Positions 55,797 to 64,000 of a stretch of DNA of 64,000 nt are shown in pieces. The DNA lies in contig NC_088299.1 in NCBI RefSeq assembly GCF_032854445.1, positions 9,107,608 through 9,171,607 on the forward strand, given 5' to 3'. The notes under the pieces are model-generated. The model did not search any database. It was not told where the DNA came from and worked only from the letters and a program-made list of their open reading frames with translations. Made by a program: the position numbers and the translations under genes. Origin of the DNA: Liolophura sinensis. Its lineage: Eukaryota; Mollusca; Polyplacophora; Chitonida; Chitonidae. Numbering within the stretch: position 1 is the first letter of the stretch; each line of letters begins with the position of its first letter.

Positions 55797-55916
55797 CCCG
55801 CATCACTTTTTCCCGTTATCTGAAAGAAAATACAATACAATACTATACGACACAAGTAAAATGAATCAACTATAATCGGCAACTAAAGCAAGTACCTTAC
55901 CACGATGACTGTACTG

Positions 55917-55962
55917 ATTTATTCTTTTGATTGGAGTTCTACGCCATATTCAAGCATAGAAA
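55917..55962 (-). repeat. SINE-A tail remnant, reverse
   Basis: TTTATTCTTTTGATTGGAGT, then CTACGCCATATTCAAGCATA. Confidence 0.6.
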
Positions 55963-56464
55963 AATGTCAAAATGTCTGTGGCCGTTTAGGTCTGTTCTCC
56001 CAGGCATCTTTAGAAATAACTTTGTTGTCTTTTCTTTTAACATAACTTCTTAACTCCTCCCGTCGATTTCATCATTCAATCCATTTATATATTATAAATA
56101 CGTCGCTCTACCACCACCCTCTAGTTATCAGGACCTACATGTATTTTCTAGTTATCAGGACCTATTTTCTAGTTACCACACCTTATGTCCCTCCCTCACT
56201 TCTCAGATTTGAGCCTGTATGCAATGTCAGACCTTTACAGTCTGTCTATACACATGTAGTATATGGTAAAGCCAATGTAGTTTGGGGTGTACGTATAGTG
56301 CAAAATGATTTTCGAAGCTTCGCAAACATTCGGAAGCTTTAAATAGCGTAGTCCTCGTTAAGCCTTTGCGAAATGTTCTATAAACCTCCAAATAAAAGAC
56401 AAAACAGTTTAGGATTAAATGTATACATATTCCAAATTGTAGGCAGGAAGACTACAGATTTACT
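55963..56464. other. No gene seen
   Basis: Contains CTAGTTATCAGGACCTA repeated with variation near 56120-56180. It could hold the 5' end of GALC copy 2, which I cannot place. Confidence 0.4.
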
Positions 56465-56615
56465 GTGCAATGACCCAGGAGCATCTCACGAATGTGCTCA
56501 CGTCCAGCTTATGCAGCCACCTGCCGAGTTTCCTCCCACCATAATGCTGGCCGTCGTCGTAAAAGTGAAATAGTGTTGAGTACTGCGTAAAACTTCACTC
56601 AATTAAATACATACA
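56465..56615 (+). repeat. SINE-A, internally deleted
   Basis: AATGACCCAGGAGCATCTCA, then CTCCCACCATAATGCTGGCC, AAAGTGAAATAGTGTTGAGT and a short tail. Confidence 0.85.
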
Positions 56616-56970
56616 GATTTACTGTTACTCTTGAACTCTGAAATTAAGCTGAACTAAATTTAACACTACAAACAGGGCCAGGTTAATGACCCTGCTTCTA
56701 CATGTATCCTACTGTGAGCTGCTCTTTACGGACACTGTAGAATATATTCCCACTGCACAGCATTGCAAGATTAAGCTATATGTAGCATTACATGATTAAA
56801 CAAGAGACAAGCTCAAAGAAAGGTATCCTGGAAGACAGCTAGGTGGGTTTAATAAGGAGCAAATTACACAGATAAGACACTCTATCCCCTAATCAACACA
56901 ATTCCATCAAATTAAATACTGTTTGAAATATGAGCAATCGTTAAACATGGATACCCTAGGAATTAAAATT
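56616..56970. other. No gene seen
   Basis: Short spacer without recognisable content. Confidence 0.45.
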
Positions 56971-56972
56971 GT

Positions 56973-57440
56973 GTCTTGGATTTCTAAGCCCAATGCAAGG
57001 ATTTTTAAGCAAGATGCTGGGATTTCTAAACCCGTTGCTGGGATTTCTAAGCCCAATGCTGGGACTTCTAAGCAAGATGCTGAGATTTCTAAACCCAATG
57101 CAGGGATTTCTAAGCCCGTTGCTGGGATTTCTAAGCCCATTGCTGGGGTTTCTAACCTCAATGCTGGGATTTCTGGGCTCAATTCTAGGATTTCTGAGCC
57201 CAATGATGGGATTTCTAAGCACAATGCTGTGATTTCTCAGCTCAATGCTTGGAGTTCTAAGCCCAGTGCTCGGAGTTCTAAGCCCAGTGCTCAGAGTTCT
57301 AAGCCCAATGCTTGGATTTCTAAGCCCATAGCTCTGATTTCTTAACTCCATGGTGGGATTTCTGAGACCAATGCTTTCTAAGCCAAAAGCTGGAATTTCT
57401 AAGCTCAATGCTGGGATTTCTAAGCCCAATGCTTAGATAA
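56973..57440. repeat. 21-bp minisatellite, about 22 units
   Basis: Unit GATTTCTAAGCCCAATGCTGG with substitutions; period 21 bp. The period keeps frames open: + strand about 140 codons with an ISKPNAG repeat, and minus strand about 157 and 105 codons (GLRNPSI and LGLEIPA repeats). No start context, splice site or homology argues for translation. Confidence 0.93.
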
Positions 57441-58453
57441 TCTAAGGTAAGCATGTCAATCCTGTGAACAACTGTAACTCTTAATAGTTACAATGTTCTT
57501 GCTTGATAAACACTTGTTTCTGTGCCCCATGTATTGTGAGCCAGCAAATCTTTCACTTTGAGAACATAGGAATTTCATGGGGCAAATTACTTGGAACGAT
57601 TCTTGATTTCTTAGCCACTAAACCCTGGAGCTTTCTAATGTGAATTATGAATTACCCAATTCTGAAACTTACCTGGAAAAAGACCTAGGACAATAAAGAC
57701 AATGTACACCAGAATCATAAATAACACACGAAGTATACTGTTGGATAGTTGTTTTATCCAAATAATCCAATGATCATTAAATAGGACCCTAAAATTCTTC
57801 TAATTCTGGGATACATGGACTGCTCTTTTCAGCCAATATACATGTAATTGTAGCAGGGATATTTAGTTACTTTTTTTCACATGGTTCATCCATCTAACGA
57901 ACAACATATTCATTATTATTCAAAATTAAAAGAAATAGGCTATATAACTGAAGTCAGGTGTGTAGGTTAAGGACAACATCCCATCATATCAGGCAAGCAT
58001 CAACCCTCATAAAGTAGGCCTATTTGATGATAAACCTCCAGACACAAAGCTGTTGTTCCACCAGTATTAACTGCATTCAAATATAGACTCGCCTCATATC
58101 GTATCCCAAGTTAAACCAGTCCATGATGATTTATACACCAGTTAAAATTCCGGTATCTTCAGTTTTACTTCACAAATGTAAACATGGAGATGATACAAGT
58201 GAGTTTCAAGGTGGATTATAATCTGAAATCAGGCCGTCTCATTTCAAATTTTCACGTATTTTCCCTACCTTTCCCACGTTAATTTGTCAGAATAGCGCGT
58301 CTCAGAGAAAAAGATATACCAATCTGGCTAAAACTATGACGAAACTACGTGTACTAACTGTCACATGCTATCCTATTGTCAGAGGTGTCGTAAGCTACAA
58401 TAACTAGGCCTACGCTGCTGAATTTGTAATAATTAGTAATAAGCACCGGTTGA
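57441..58453. other. Spacer between GALC copy 2 and the CPLANE2 region
   Basis: No open frames of note. On the minus strand a perfect donor (CCAG then GTAAGT, boundary at about 57670) could end a 5' untranslated exon of GALC copy 2, but an alternative nearer donor exists at 55900. Confidence 0.4.
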
Positions 58454-58467
58454 ATCACTATGGCAAC
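58454..58467 (+). promoter_or_regulatory. RFX X-box-like site
   Basis: ATCACT-AT-GGCAAC fits the X-box form GTHNYY-AT-RRNAAC with one mismatch (first base). RFX factors drive ciliary genes through such sites close to the promoter. It lies 93 nt upstream of the ATG at 58547 in the exon I place first in the CPLANE2 transcript. Confidence 0.4.
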
Positions 58468-58546
58468 CGATTGAAGTGATATTTACCAAAACATAACTTA
58501 CTACAACAAGTGGTCAGAATGTTTTTCCGATGATCAACTGAAGAAT

Positions 58547-60775
58547 ATGCAAGTGGCACTTGATCTTGGAATGTATAGCCCTAAGGCGTTATCTGCTCTT
58601 GCAGTGGTTGATGATAGCACGTCCTCCCATACTGCGCGTGATCCGCGTAAGTATAAAAACATAATCTAAAATATTTTCGGTAGGGCCTAGTGATAATCAG
58701 TAACAAATTAAACAAAATTTATGTCCAGTCAGAAATCAAAGAAAATATATTTTCCTTTGTCAAGTTTTAAGATTGTACAGTGTAACGAAATGGTTTCTGA
58801 AACAATACAGAAGTTTACAAGAAAGTTTACGTTCCATGGTCAAATATTAAACAAGTTAGCTTTTTCGTACCCTTCCGGTCGGAATGAACTGTTGTAAATT
58901 GATTTGTTAACGAATGCAAACGTTTTCTTAGTTAATTTACCATTGTGGTGAGTTGAGTTTGACATTTGTAAGTATCTTTTGTATCTCTATTCCCCTTTTT
59001 TCTGTATTCACCGAGATGGTGTATGTTTTGTCTTTGTTATTGTGACGATAACTGGACATCTAATGGTGTTTATTAAAGATTTAATCTGAGCTTGAAACTG
59101 ATATCAGATGATAGAAGCTCGAGTTTGATACGATGGTCTGACAGCAACCAGCAGATGGTCGTAGGTTTCCCCCGGGCTCAGTCCGGTTTCCTCCCACCAT
59201 AATGCTGGCCGCTACCGTATAAGTGATATATTCTTGAGTACATCACAAAACACCAATCAAGTAAATAAATTAAAAAATCAAGTTTCTGTCATGTTCAGTG
59301 CTCACAAGAAATGGCATCTGATAAACAATATTTAAGCAGGTAAAGTTTCCGCCCACCATAATGCTGTCCGCGGTTGTATAAGTAAGTTAAATATTCTTGA
59401 GTACTGCGTATAACACAAATCAAAAAACCAAATAAAAATAAAACAACTGATAAAAATTAAAACAAACAGATGAAGTAGTCAATGTCCAGTGCTCTAGAAT
59501 CATCAAAGGGACTACTGTGATTTTGAATTTTAATACATATACTCACAATTAATTCTCCTGTAATGATCTTAAAAAAAGGTTAGACTGAAGTGGATTTCCC
59601 TCCTACAAGACCGGCCCCAGTAGCACAATTGGTAGTGTCCACTTCGGGAGCAGTAGATCCAGGATCAATCCTGGGTCGAGTCTCACGTAGGACCTTAAAA
59701 GAAGGGAAGTTGTAACTTCCTGGTTGACCTGAACCAGTATAATGGCTTGGGTGGGGCGTCTTACTTTCCTTTGGTAAGGCATCTCAGTGAAGCAGCATTA
59801 GATAAAAGAGCGATGGAAATCTGTCCTGCAACAGGGAGGCACATTACATGCACCCCAAGGATCCCAGCACTCACGCTTTTCCAATGCAAATTTACCTCCC
59901 CTCGATCTGTCAACGTCATAGCGTATTAAAAATGAGGACACAGTAAGGACACTTATTGGCTTATTCAGCTCAAGTACTACTTTCCCCTACGGCCGTATGT
60001 GGGAAGGTCTGCAAGCAACCATAACCCTCCAACCATAATACCGGCTGCCACATATAAGTGAAATATTCTTGAGTATGCCGTAAAACACCAATCAAATAAC
60101 AATCAAATAAATCAAGTATTGCTCTCATCGAACAAGGGCTGACCCACTGGTTCACTTGTTTTAAGTTACCCGGGTACCTGTCAAAGGACAGTGGTTTTCC
60201 CGGTGATTGGGCAAGTTTCCTCCAACCATAAACATTACTGCCATATAAGTGAAATAGTAACTTTTTAAATGTCTGAGTTAATAGTTACAGTCACACATTG
60301 TTGATACAAGAAGAGCTTACTAAAATCACATTTTTTTCCCTCTTACCTTACTCTGCAAGATGCAAAGTAATAAGTGCAAATTCACAATAGCTGCGACATC
60401 TGATTCCCCCAAGGATCTTGTACTCAGGCAACTTTGAATGTAATTTATCCACCTTTATTGTTTTCATAGTGGTGAAAACTCATGTTTTGGTGGGAGTGCC
60501 AACATCAGGGCTTCACAGAAAGAAAAGGCCTCTAGCCTGGACAGAAGAATATCCTCAAAATATGCAGTGAGTGATTTTGGAAAAGGTTGAAGAAATAGGT
60601 TACATACACATGCACTTCCATCTGTCTAGGTACCTTAAGTGCATGTGCCACATATATATACTAGGCTTCACAGAAACCATATTAAAGATGTACTAATTTA
60701 TCAGATATTAAATATCCAGTACTGTTTTTATTTTGTTGTTGAATATGTTTTTCTTTTCTTATTTGTTTTAGATGA
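58547..60775 (+). CDS. Small two-exon ORF (66 codons) upstream of CPLANE2
   Basis: Segments 58547-58646 and 60470-60566 plus 60772-60775. The first ends at a good donor (GATCCGC then GTAAGT); the second lies between TTGTTTTCATAG and GCA then GTGAGT. Splicing in phase 1 keeps the frame open, and the stop comes 4 nt into the exon that carries the CPLANE2 start. The product begins MQVALDLGMYSPKALSALAV and ends with KKRPLAWTEEYPQNMQ; the frame is also open upstream of the first ATG for about 25 codons. I recognise no family. It may be a separate small protein on a shared transcript, an upstream ORF, or untranslated leader that is open by chance; the second exon is open in one other frame too. Confidence 0.4.
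58647..59140. other. First intron of the CPLANE2 region
   Basis: No coding signal seen; the intron continues to 60469 and contains several SINEs. Confidence 0.4.
59145..59275 (+). repeat. SINE-A, 3' half
   Basis: GATGGTCGTAGGTTTCCCCC, CCTCCCACCATAATGCTGGC, TATTCTTGAGTACATCAC and a CAATCAAGTAAATAAAT tail. Confidence 0.9.
59345..59432 (+). repeat. SINE-A, 3' end
   Basis: CCGCCCACCATAATGCTGTC, AAATATTCTTGAGTACTGCG and ACACAAATCAAA. Confidence 0.85.
59610..59930 (+). repeat. SINE-B, nearly full length
   Basis: The tRNA-like head GCCCCAGTAGCACAATTGG, with AGGATCAATCCTGGGTCGAG and TGGGTCGAGTCTC as the B-box region, then GAAGTTGTAACTTCCTGG, GGGCGTCTTACTTTCCTTTG and GATAAAAGAGCGATGGAAAT. It is the forward counterpart of 63178-63542. 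Confidence 0.88.
59985..60118 (+). repeat. SINE-A, middle deleted
   Basis: CCTACGGCCGTATGTGGGAA, GGCTGCCACATATAAGTGAA, ATATTCTTGAGTATGCCG and CACCAATCAAATAACAATC. Confidence 0.88.
60180..60262 (+). repeat. SINE-A fragment
   Basis: GTGGTTTTCCCGGTGATTG, TTTCCTCCAACCATAAACAT and CATATAAGTGAAATAG. Confidence 0.6.
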
Positions 60776-60823
60776 CTGTTAGTCTGTGGAGGTGATATCC
60801 TGAACATTTATGTATAATAGTAC

Positions 60824-63800
60824 ATGACAATGTTAACCCCTGGCTCCCTGTTGAGTTTGGACTGGTACAAAACACATGAAGGCAGAGAAATGATCATGGC
60901 CATTATGCAGAGAAACATGCACAGGAGGAAAACCTTTGGTAAATATCATCTATTTGTAAATAAACATCACATTTAAACGTTATTTGGTAAAGTGGTCCGT
61001 ACAATTTACATGGAGGTACACTTGTTTACATAACATTTATCATGTGGCTCTGATGGGTTTTTTTTTTTGTGTGTGTTTGAAATAAAGTGTGTTGTTGTGT
61101 AACATTTAACTAACTGTACTGACTTGTGTTTAAGGTTTGTTGGAGAAACCAAGTTTTCCTCCTCACCTGATGCCAGAGGAATGTAGGTACAAGATCTTCC
61201 TGGTGGGGAGAAGTGGAGTTGGGAAAACTAGCACTGTGGCCAAGTTAGCTGGAAATGAGGTCCCACAAGTCCACAGTGAAACACCAGGTATCCGCAGTGT
61301 AATAATGACAAAATGACTACTGCTTTGTGTGTGTACATGTACTGGGGTGTTCATTACCTGGGTAATGAAATGCTGGGCCTAATGAAACCTTCTTACGTGT
61401 AACTATTACATGTATTTCTTGGTCAGAGGTTCCCAAAAGTTTGCCCGGTTTCCTCTCATCATAATGCTGGTCACCATCGTAGTAAATAACCAAAATAAAT
61501 AAAATTGAAAAACAGAAGTTACCTGACCATGGGCTTCATTTATATTTATTTGATTTATTTATTACGAAGATTTACACTGTACGCAAGATTATTTCACTCA
61601 TATGAGGAAACCGGGCACCCACAACAGTCCACAGGTTGCTGTCAGACATTCGCGATCAGAGAGGAAGCCACTATGAGCTGGAATTGAATTCACAGCGACC
61701 GCGTTGGTGAGAGGCTCCTGGGTACTTGTGCTGTACAAGCATGTTAACCACCTTGCCACAGAGACCTCTGGATTTGTTTCAGGTGTGAATATTTATGGTC
61801 ACACTAAACATTTATTGGGAGGCTATCCACAATAGTATTGTTCTGAAGGTATGCAAATGCCATACCTTCTGCAAAATTTCAGACACATTTTTGGGAACTG
61901 TATACAGTGATACCTTACAAGGGCTGTCATAAACCCTTTATGGGGTGTAGTGAATTACCGGTACGTGGTAGTTGATTAGTGACAGCAATTCTTACCTCCA
62001 TCACACCTCAGTGAGCCTCCCCAGCTTGGCAAGACAGGGAGAGAGACTCTGCCTTGTATTGAAAAGATTCACTTTTGTGCCATCTGTTTCCAATGCCATT
62101 TAAAACTCTGTACACATTGGTAGACATACATAAACCGCAATATTGCAGAGAAAAATTTTTCACTTGCAGCATGTGGGTACATCACATTTGCTACATATGT
62201 ATTGATTAGCCATTGTTAGTATTTATTTATTTATTTGATTGGTGTTTTACACTGTACTCAAGAATATTTCTCTTATACGACGGCGGCCAGCATTATGGTG
62301 GAACGAAACTGGGCAGAGCCCTGGGGAAACCCACGACCATCTGCAGGTTGCTGGCAGACCGCCATTAATAGTATGTTGGCCATTTATAAATATCATTATG
62401 CACTCATCCAGACATTGCTTAGTGTATAAGCCTGCCAAGAATATTCAGAAATTGTTTGTTGTAATTCAGTCAGACAATCAGTGTCTTTGGCTGTCCGCAA
62501 CATTCACAAATTGTTACTTGTTTTTGTTTGTTTGTATACAGGTCTATATACGAACATATTCTGTATTTCACCTGAAGTTCTGTATGTAAAATTGGGCTTT
62601 CAGAAGCACACAAATACATTGAAATGATACTTTTGATGCCAACACTTAAACTTTTCTGAAATAAAAGTTTAAAAAAAAAAAAATAATAATATCCTTAAGT
62701 TGCCCTAAGAGTAGATGAATCAAACAAAATGTGTCTCTTGAAAAATGCTTAAATTTTTTAGGTGAGATACAATGAACTGGTCTGCCAGTATCTTTTGAAA
62801 ATTGTTTCTAGTTATTGTTTATTGTTTTACAGGTATACAGACATCGTTAGTGTACTGGCCTGCCAAGATCATTCACCTGAACAAAGTGGTTATGTTTCAA
62901 CTACAGTTTTGGGATGCTGGGGAGAATGCCTTGAAGAAGTTTGACCATGTTTTACCGGTATCATATTTTAATTCATTAGACTCATCCCCTGTGAGGAAAA
63001 TTTCAGGCACCAATTTATGTGTAGTCAAACTTAAATCTGACACTGGTGAAAATAGCCCAGTTTTATGTTAATTCCTGCTTGGCATATTTATGATAATCCT
63101 TGAGAGGTAAAATACATTGTCTATTTATAACAATGTGCATTTGTGTCACAGGCGACTGGCAATTTGCATGTAGTTTGAGTGAGTGAGTGCTTGGGGTTTA
63201 ACATCGTACTCAACAATTTTTCAGTCATATGACGACGAAGGAATCCTTAGGTGCATGCACAAGTAATGTGCCTCCTTGTAGCAGGACGGATTTCCACCGC
63301 TCTTTTATCTAGTGCTGCTTCACTGAGACGACTTACCGAAGGCAAGTAAGCCGCCCCGCCCGAGCCATTATACTGATACGGGTCAACCAGTCGTTGCACT
63401 ATCCCCTTCATGCTGAACGCCAAGCGAGGAAGTTACAACTTCCTCTTTTAAAGTCTTAGGTGTGACTCGATCAAGGATTGATCCTGGATCTACCGGTCCC
63501 CGAAGCGGACGCTCTACCAACTGTGCTATCCGGGCCGGTCGCATGTAGTTTGAAAAAAGCTTGATATCGTGTAAACAACATTGGAATAGTAATGGAGTAA
63601 AACACCAATGAAACAAATAAATAATAAAAATAACATCGCAAAGCATATTCTTGATAATATCAGAAAAATGGATCACTGACCCTTCTGCTTTAGTTTGGCT
63701 GTACACTAGAATTTTATGTATTGATATATTCAGCTTTAAAATTTTCAAATTTTAGAATTAAGTATTAAGTTCTTTTCTTCAATCTTTACTGGTAGATTTA

Positions 63801-64000
63801 TTTTTGAAGGTAATAGCATAGTTACTAAAACCAGTCAGTTACATAGGTAAAGTGTCATTGTCTTTTTTGTATAATGTTGCAGGCGTGTGTGGAGAGAGTA
63901 GATGCCTTGCTGTTTCTCTTCTCCTTTGTGGACAAGTCAAGTTTCGAGGATCTTCCTCAGCAGCTGTCACGATTCACTAATCCGGGAGATGACACATGCA
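60824..64000 (+). CDS. CPLANE2: CPLANE2 (RSG1), ciliary small GTPase, 5' part
   Basis: Exons 60824-60938, 61135-61287, 62833-62957 and 63883-64000, the last cut by the window end. All introns are GT-AG and phases fit (1, 1, 0). CPLANE2 is a Rab-like GTPase that works with FUZ, INTU and WDPCP at the basal body to recruit intraflagellar transport proteins. The N-terminus (SLDWYKTHEGREMIMAIMQR) and FGLLEKP match vertebrate RSG1. The P-loop GRSGVGKT is at residues 63-70, followed by KLAGNEVPQVHSETPGIQTS; WPAKII and FWDAGENALKKFDHVLP hold the switch II region, where DAGE replaces the usual DxxGQ, as in vertebrate RSG1. FLFSFVDKSSFEDLPQQL continues at the right edge. I chose 60824 because an in-frame stop lies two codons upstream; the exon probably starts at 60772. 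Confidence 0.93.
61440..61505 (+). repeat. SINE-A tail fragment in CPLANE2 intron
   Basis: TGCCCGGTTTCCTCTCATCA, TAATGCTGGTCACCATCGTA and AAATAAATAAAATTG. Confidence 0.8.
61540..61770 (-). repeat. SINE-A, reverse, in CPLANE2 intron
   Basis: ATTTATTTGATTTATTTATT, AGGAAACCGGGCACCCAC, TTCACAGCGACCGCGTTGGT, GAGGCTCCTGGGTAC and the head end CACCTTGCCACAGAGACCTC. Confidence 0.88.
61771..62219. other. CPLANE2 intron sequence
   Basis: No repeats or open frames of note. Confidence 0.45.
62222..62362 (-). repeat. SINE-A, reverse, in CPLANE2 intron
   Basis: TTTATTTATTTGATTGGTGT, ACGACGGCGGCCAGCATTAT, CAGAGCCCTGGGGAAACCCA and CTGCAGGTTGCTGGCAGACC. Confidence 0.92.
62363..62832. other. CPLANE2 intron sequence
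   Basis: Ends in TTATTGTTTTACAG, the acceptor of the third coding exon. An A-rich run lies at 62670-62690. Confidence 0.5.
63178..63542 (-). repeat. Full-length SINE-B, reverse, in CPLANE2 intron
   Basis: Reversed tail GTGCTTGGGGTTTAACATCG, TTTTTCAGTCATATGACG, GGACGGATTTCCACCGCTCT, GAGGAAGTTACAACTTCC, then the tRNA-like head GCGGACGCTCTACCAACTGT and CTATCCGGGCCGGTC. This is the best B copy in the window. Confidence 0.92.
63590..63628 (+). repeat. SINE-A tail remnant
   Basis: GAGTAAAACACCAATGAAAC and AAATAAATAATAA. Confidence 0.6.

Noticed and set aside
59610-59690. tRNA gene
   Set aside because: The A and B boxes belong to a SINE head; the acceptor stem cannot be closed and a SINE body follows.
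60772-60797. ATG at 60772 as the CPLANE2 start
   Set aside because: It reaches a stop after seven codons; the ATG at 60824 opens the frame that matches vertebrate RSG1.

Overview
The window looks like nuclear DNA of a lophotrochozoan invertebrate, most likely a mollusc. Coding sequences resemble metazoan genes. There are GT-AG introns, many tRNA-headed SINE copies ending in TAAATAAATAAA-type tails, an eroded BEL/Pao retroelement, a solo LTR, MITEs and abundant minisatellites. I cannot fix the species from sequence alone.

Region 1 (about 1.7-24 kb) is a tandem segmental duplication carrying three near-identical alpha-1,3-fucosyltransferase genes (GT10 family) at 2403-3704, 11918-13219 and 22547-23848, all on the + strand. 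Each unit starts in a 20-bp minisatellite. Units 1 and 2 also carry a long downstream flank and the same fossil BEL/Pao element in reverse orientation. Unit 2 is longer by a 1.1-kb block, and unit 3 stops about 95 bp past its stop codon.

Region 2 (24-36.5 kb) is repeat-rich. It holds a more diverged fourth GT10 gene (34306-35514). Around that gene I see exon-like segments (30582-30740, 32547-32612, 35956-36114), all in the same phase and with good splice signals. They suggest an unrecognised host gene with FUT4 nested in one of its introns.

Region 3 (36.5-45 kb) has no gene I can support. It contains SINEs, minisatellites and one solo LTR (40021-40771) with a 4-bp target-site duplication.

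Region 4 (45-56 kb) is a tail-to-tail pair of galactocerebrosidase (GALC, GH59) genes, each with its whole coding region in one exon. Their lectin domains are almost identical while the catalytic halves have diverged. The left copy has lost the pair of cysteines that bridge in vertebrate GALC.

Region 5 (58.4-64 kb) holds the 5' part of CPLANE2 (RSG1), a ciliary small GTPase, running off the right end. A 66-codon ORF spans two upstream exons and ends 48 nt before the CPLANE2 start, with an RFX X-box-like site just upstream.

Functionally the glycan genes are a Golgi fucosyltransferase cluster and a lysosomal glycolipid hydrolase pair. Nothing in the sequence shows that they work together; CPLANE2 is unrelated to them.
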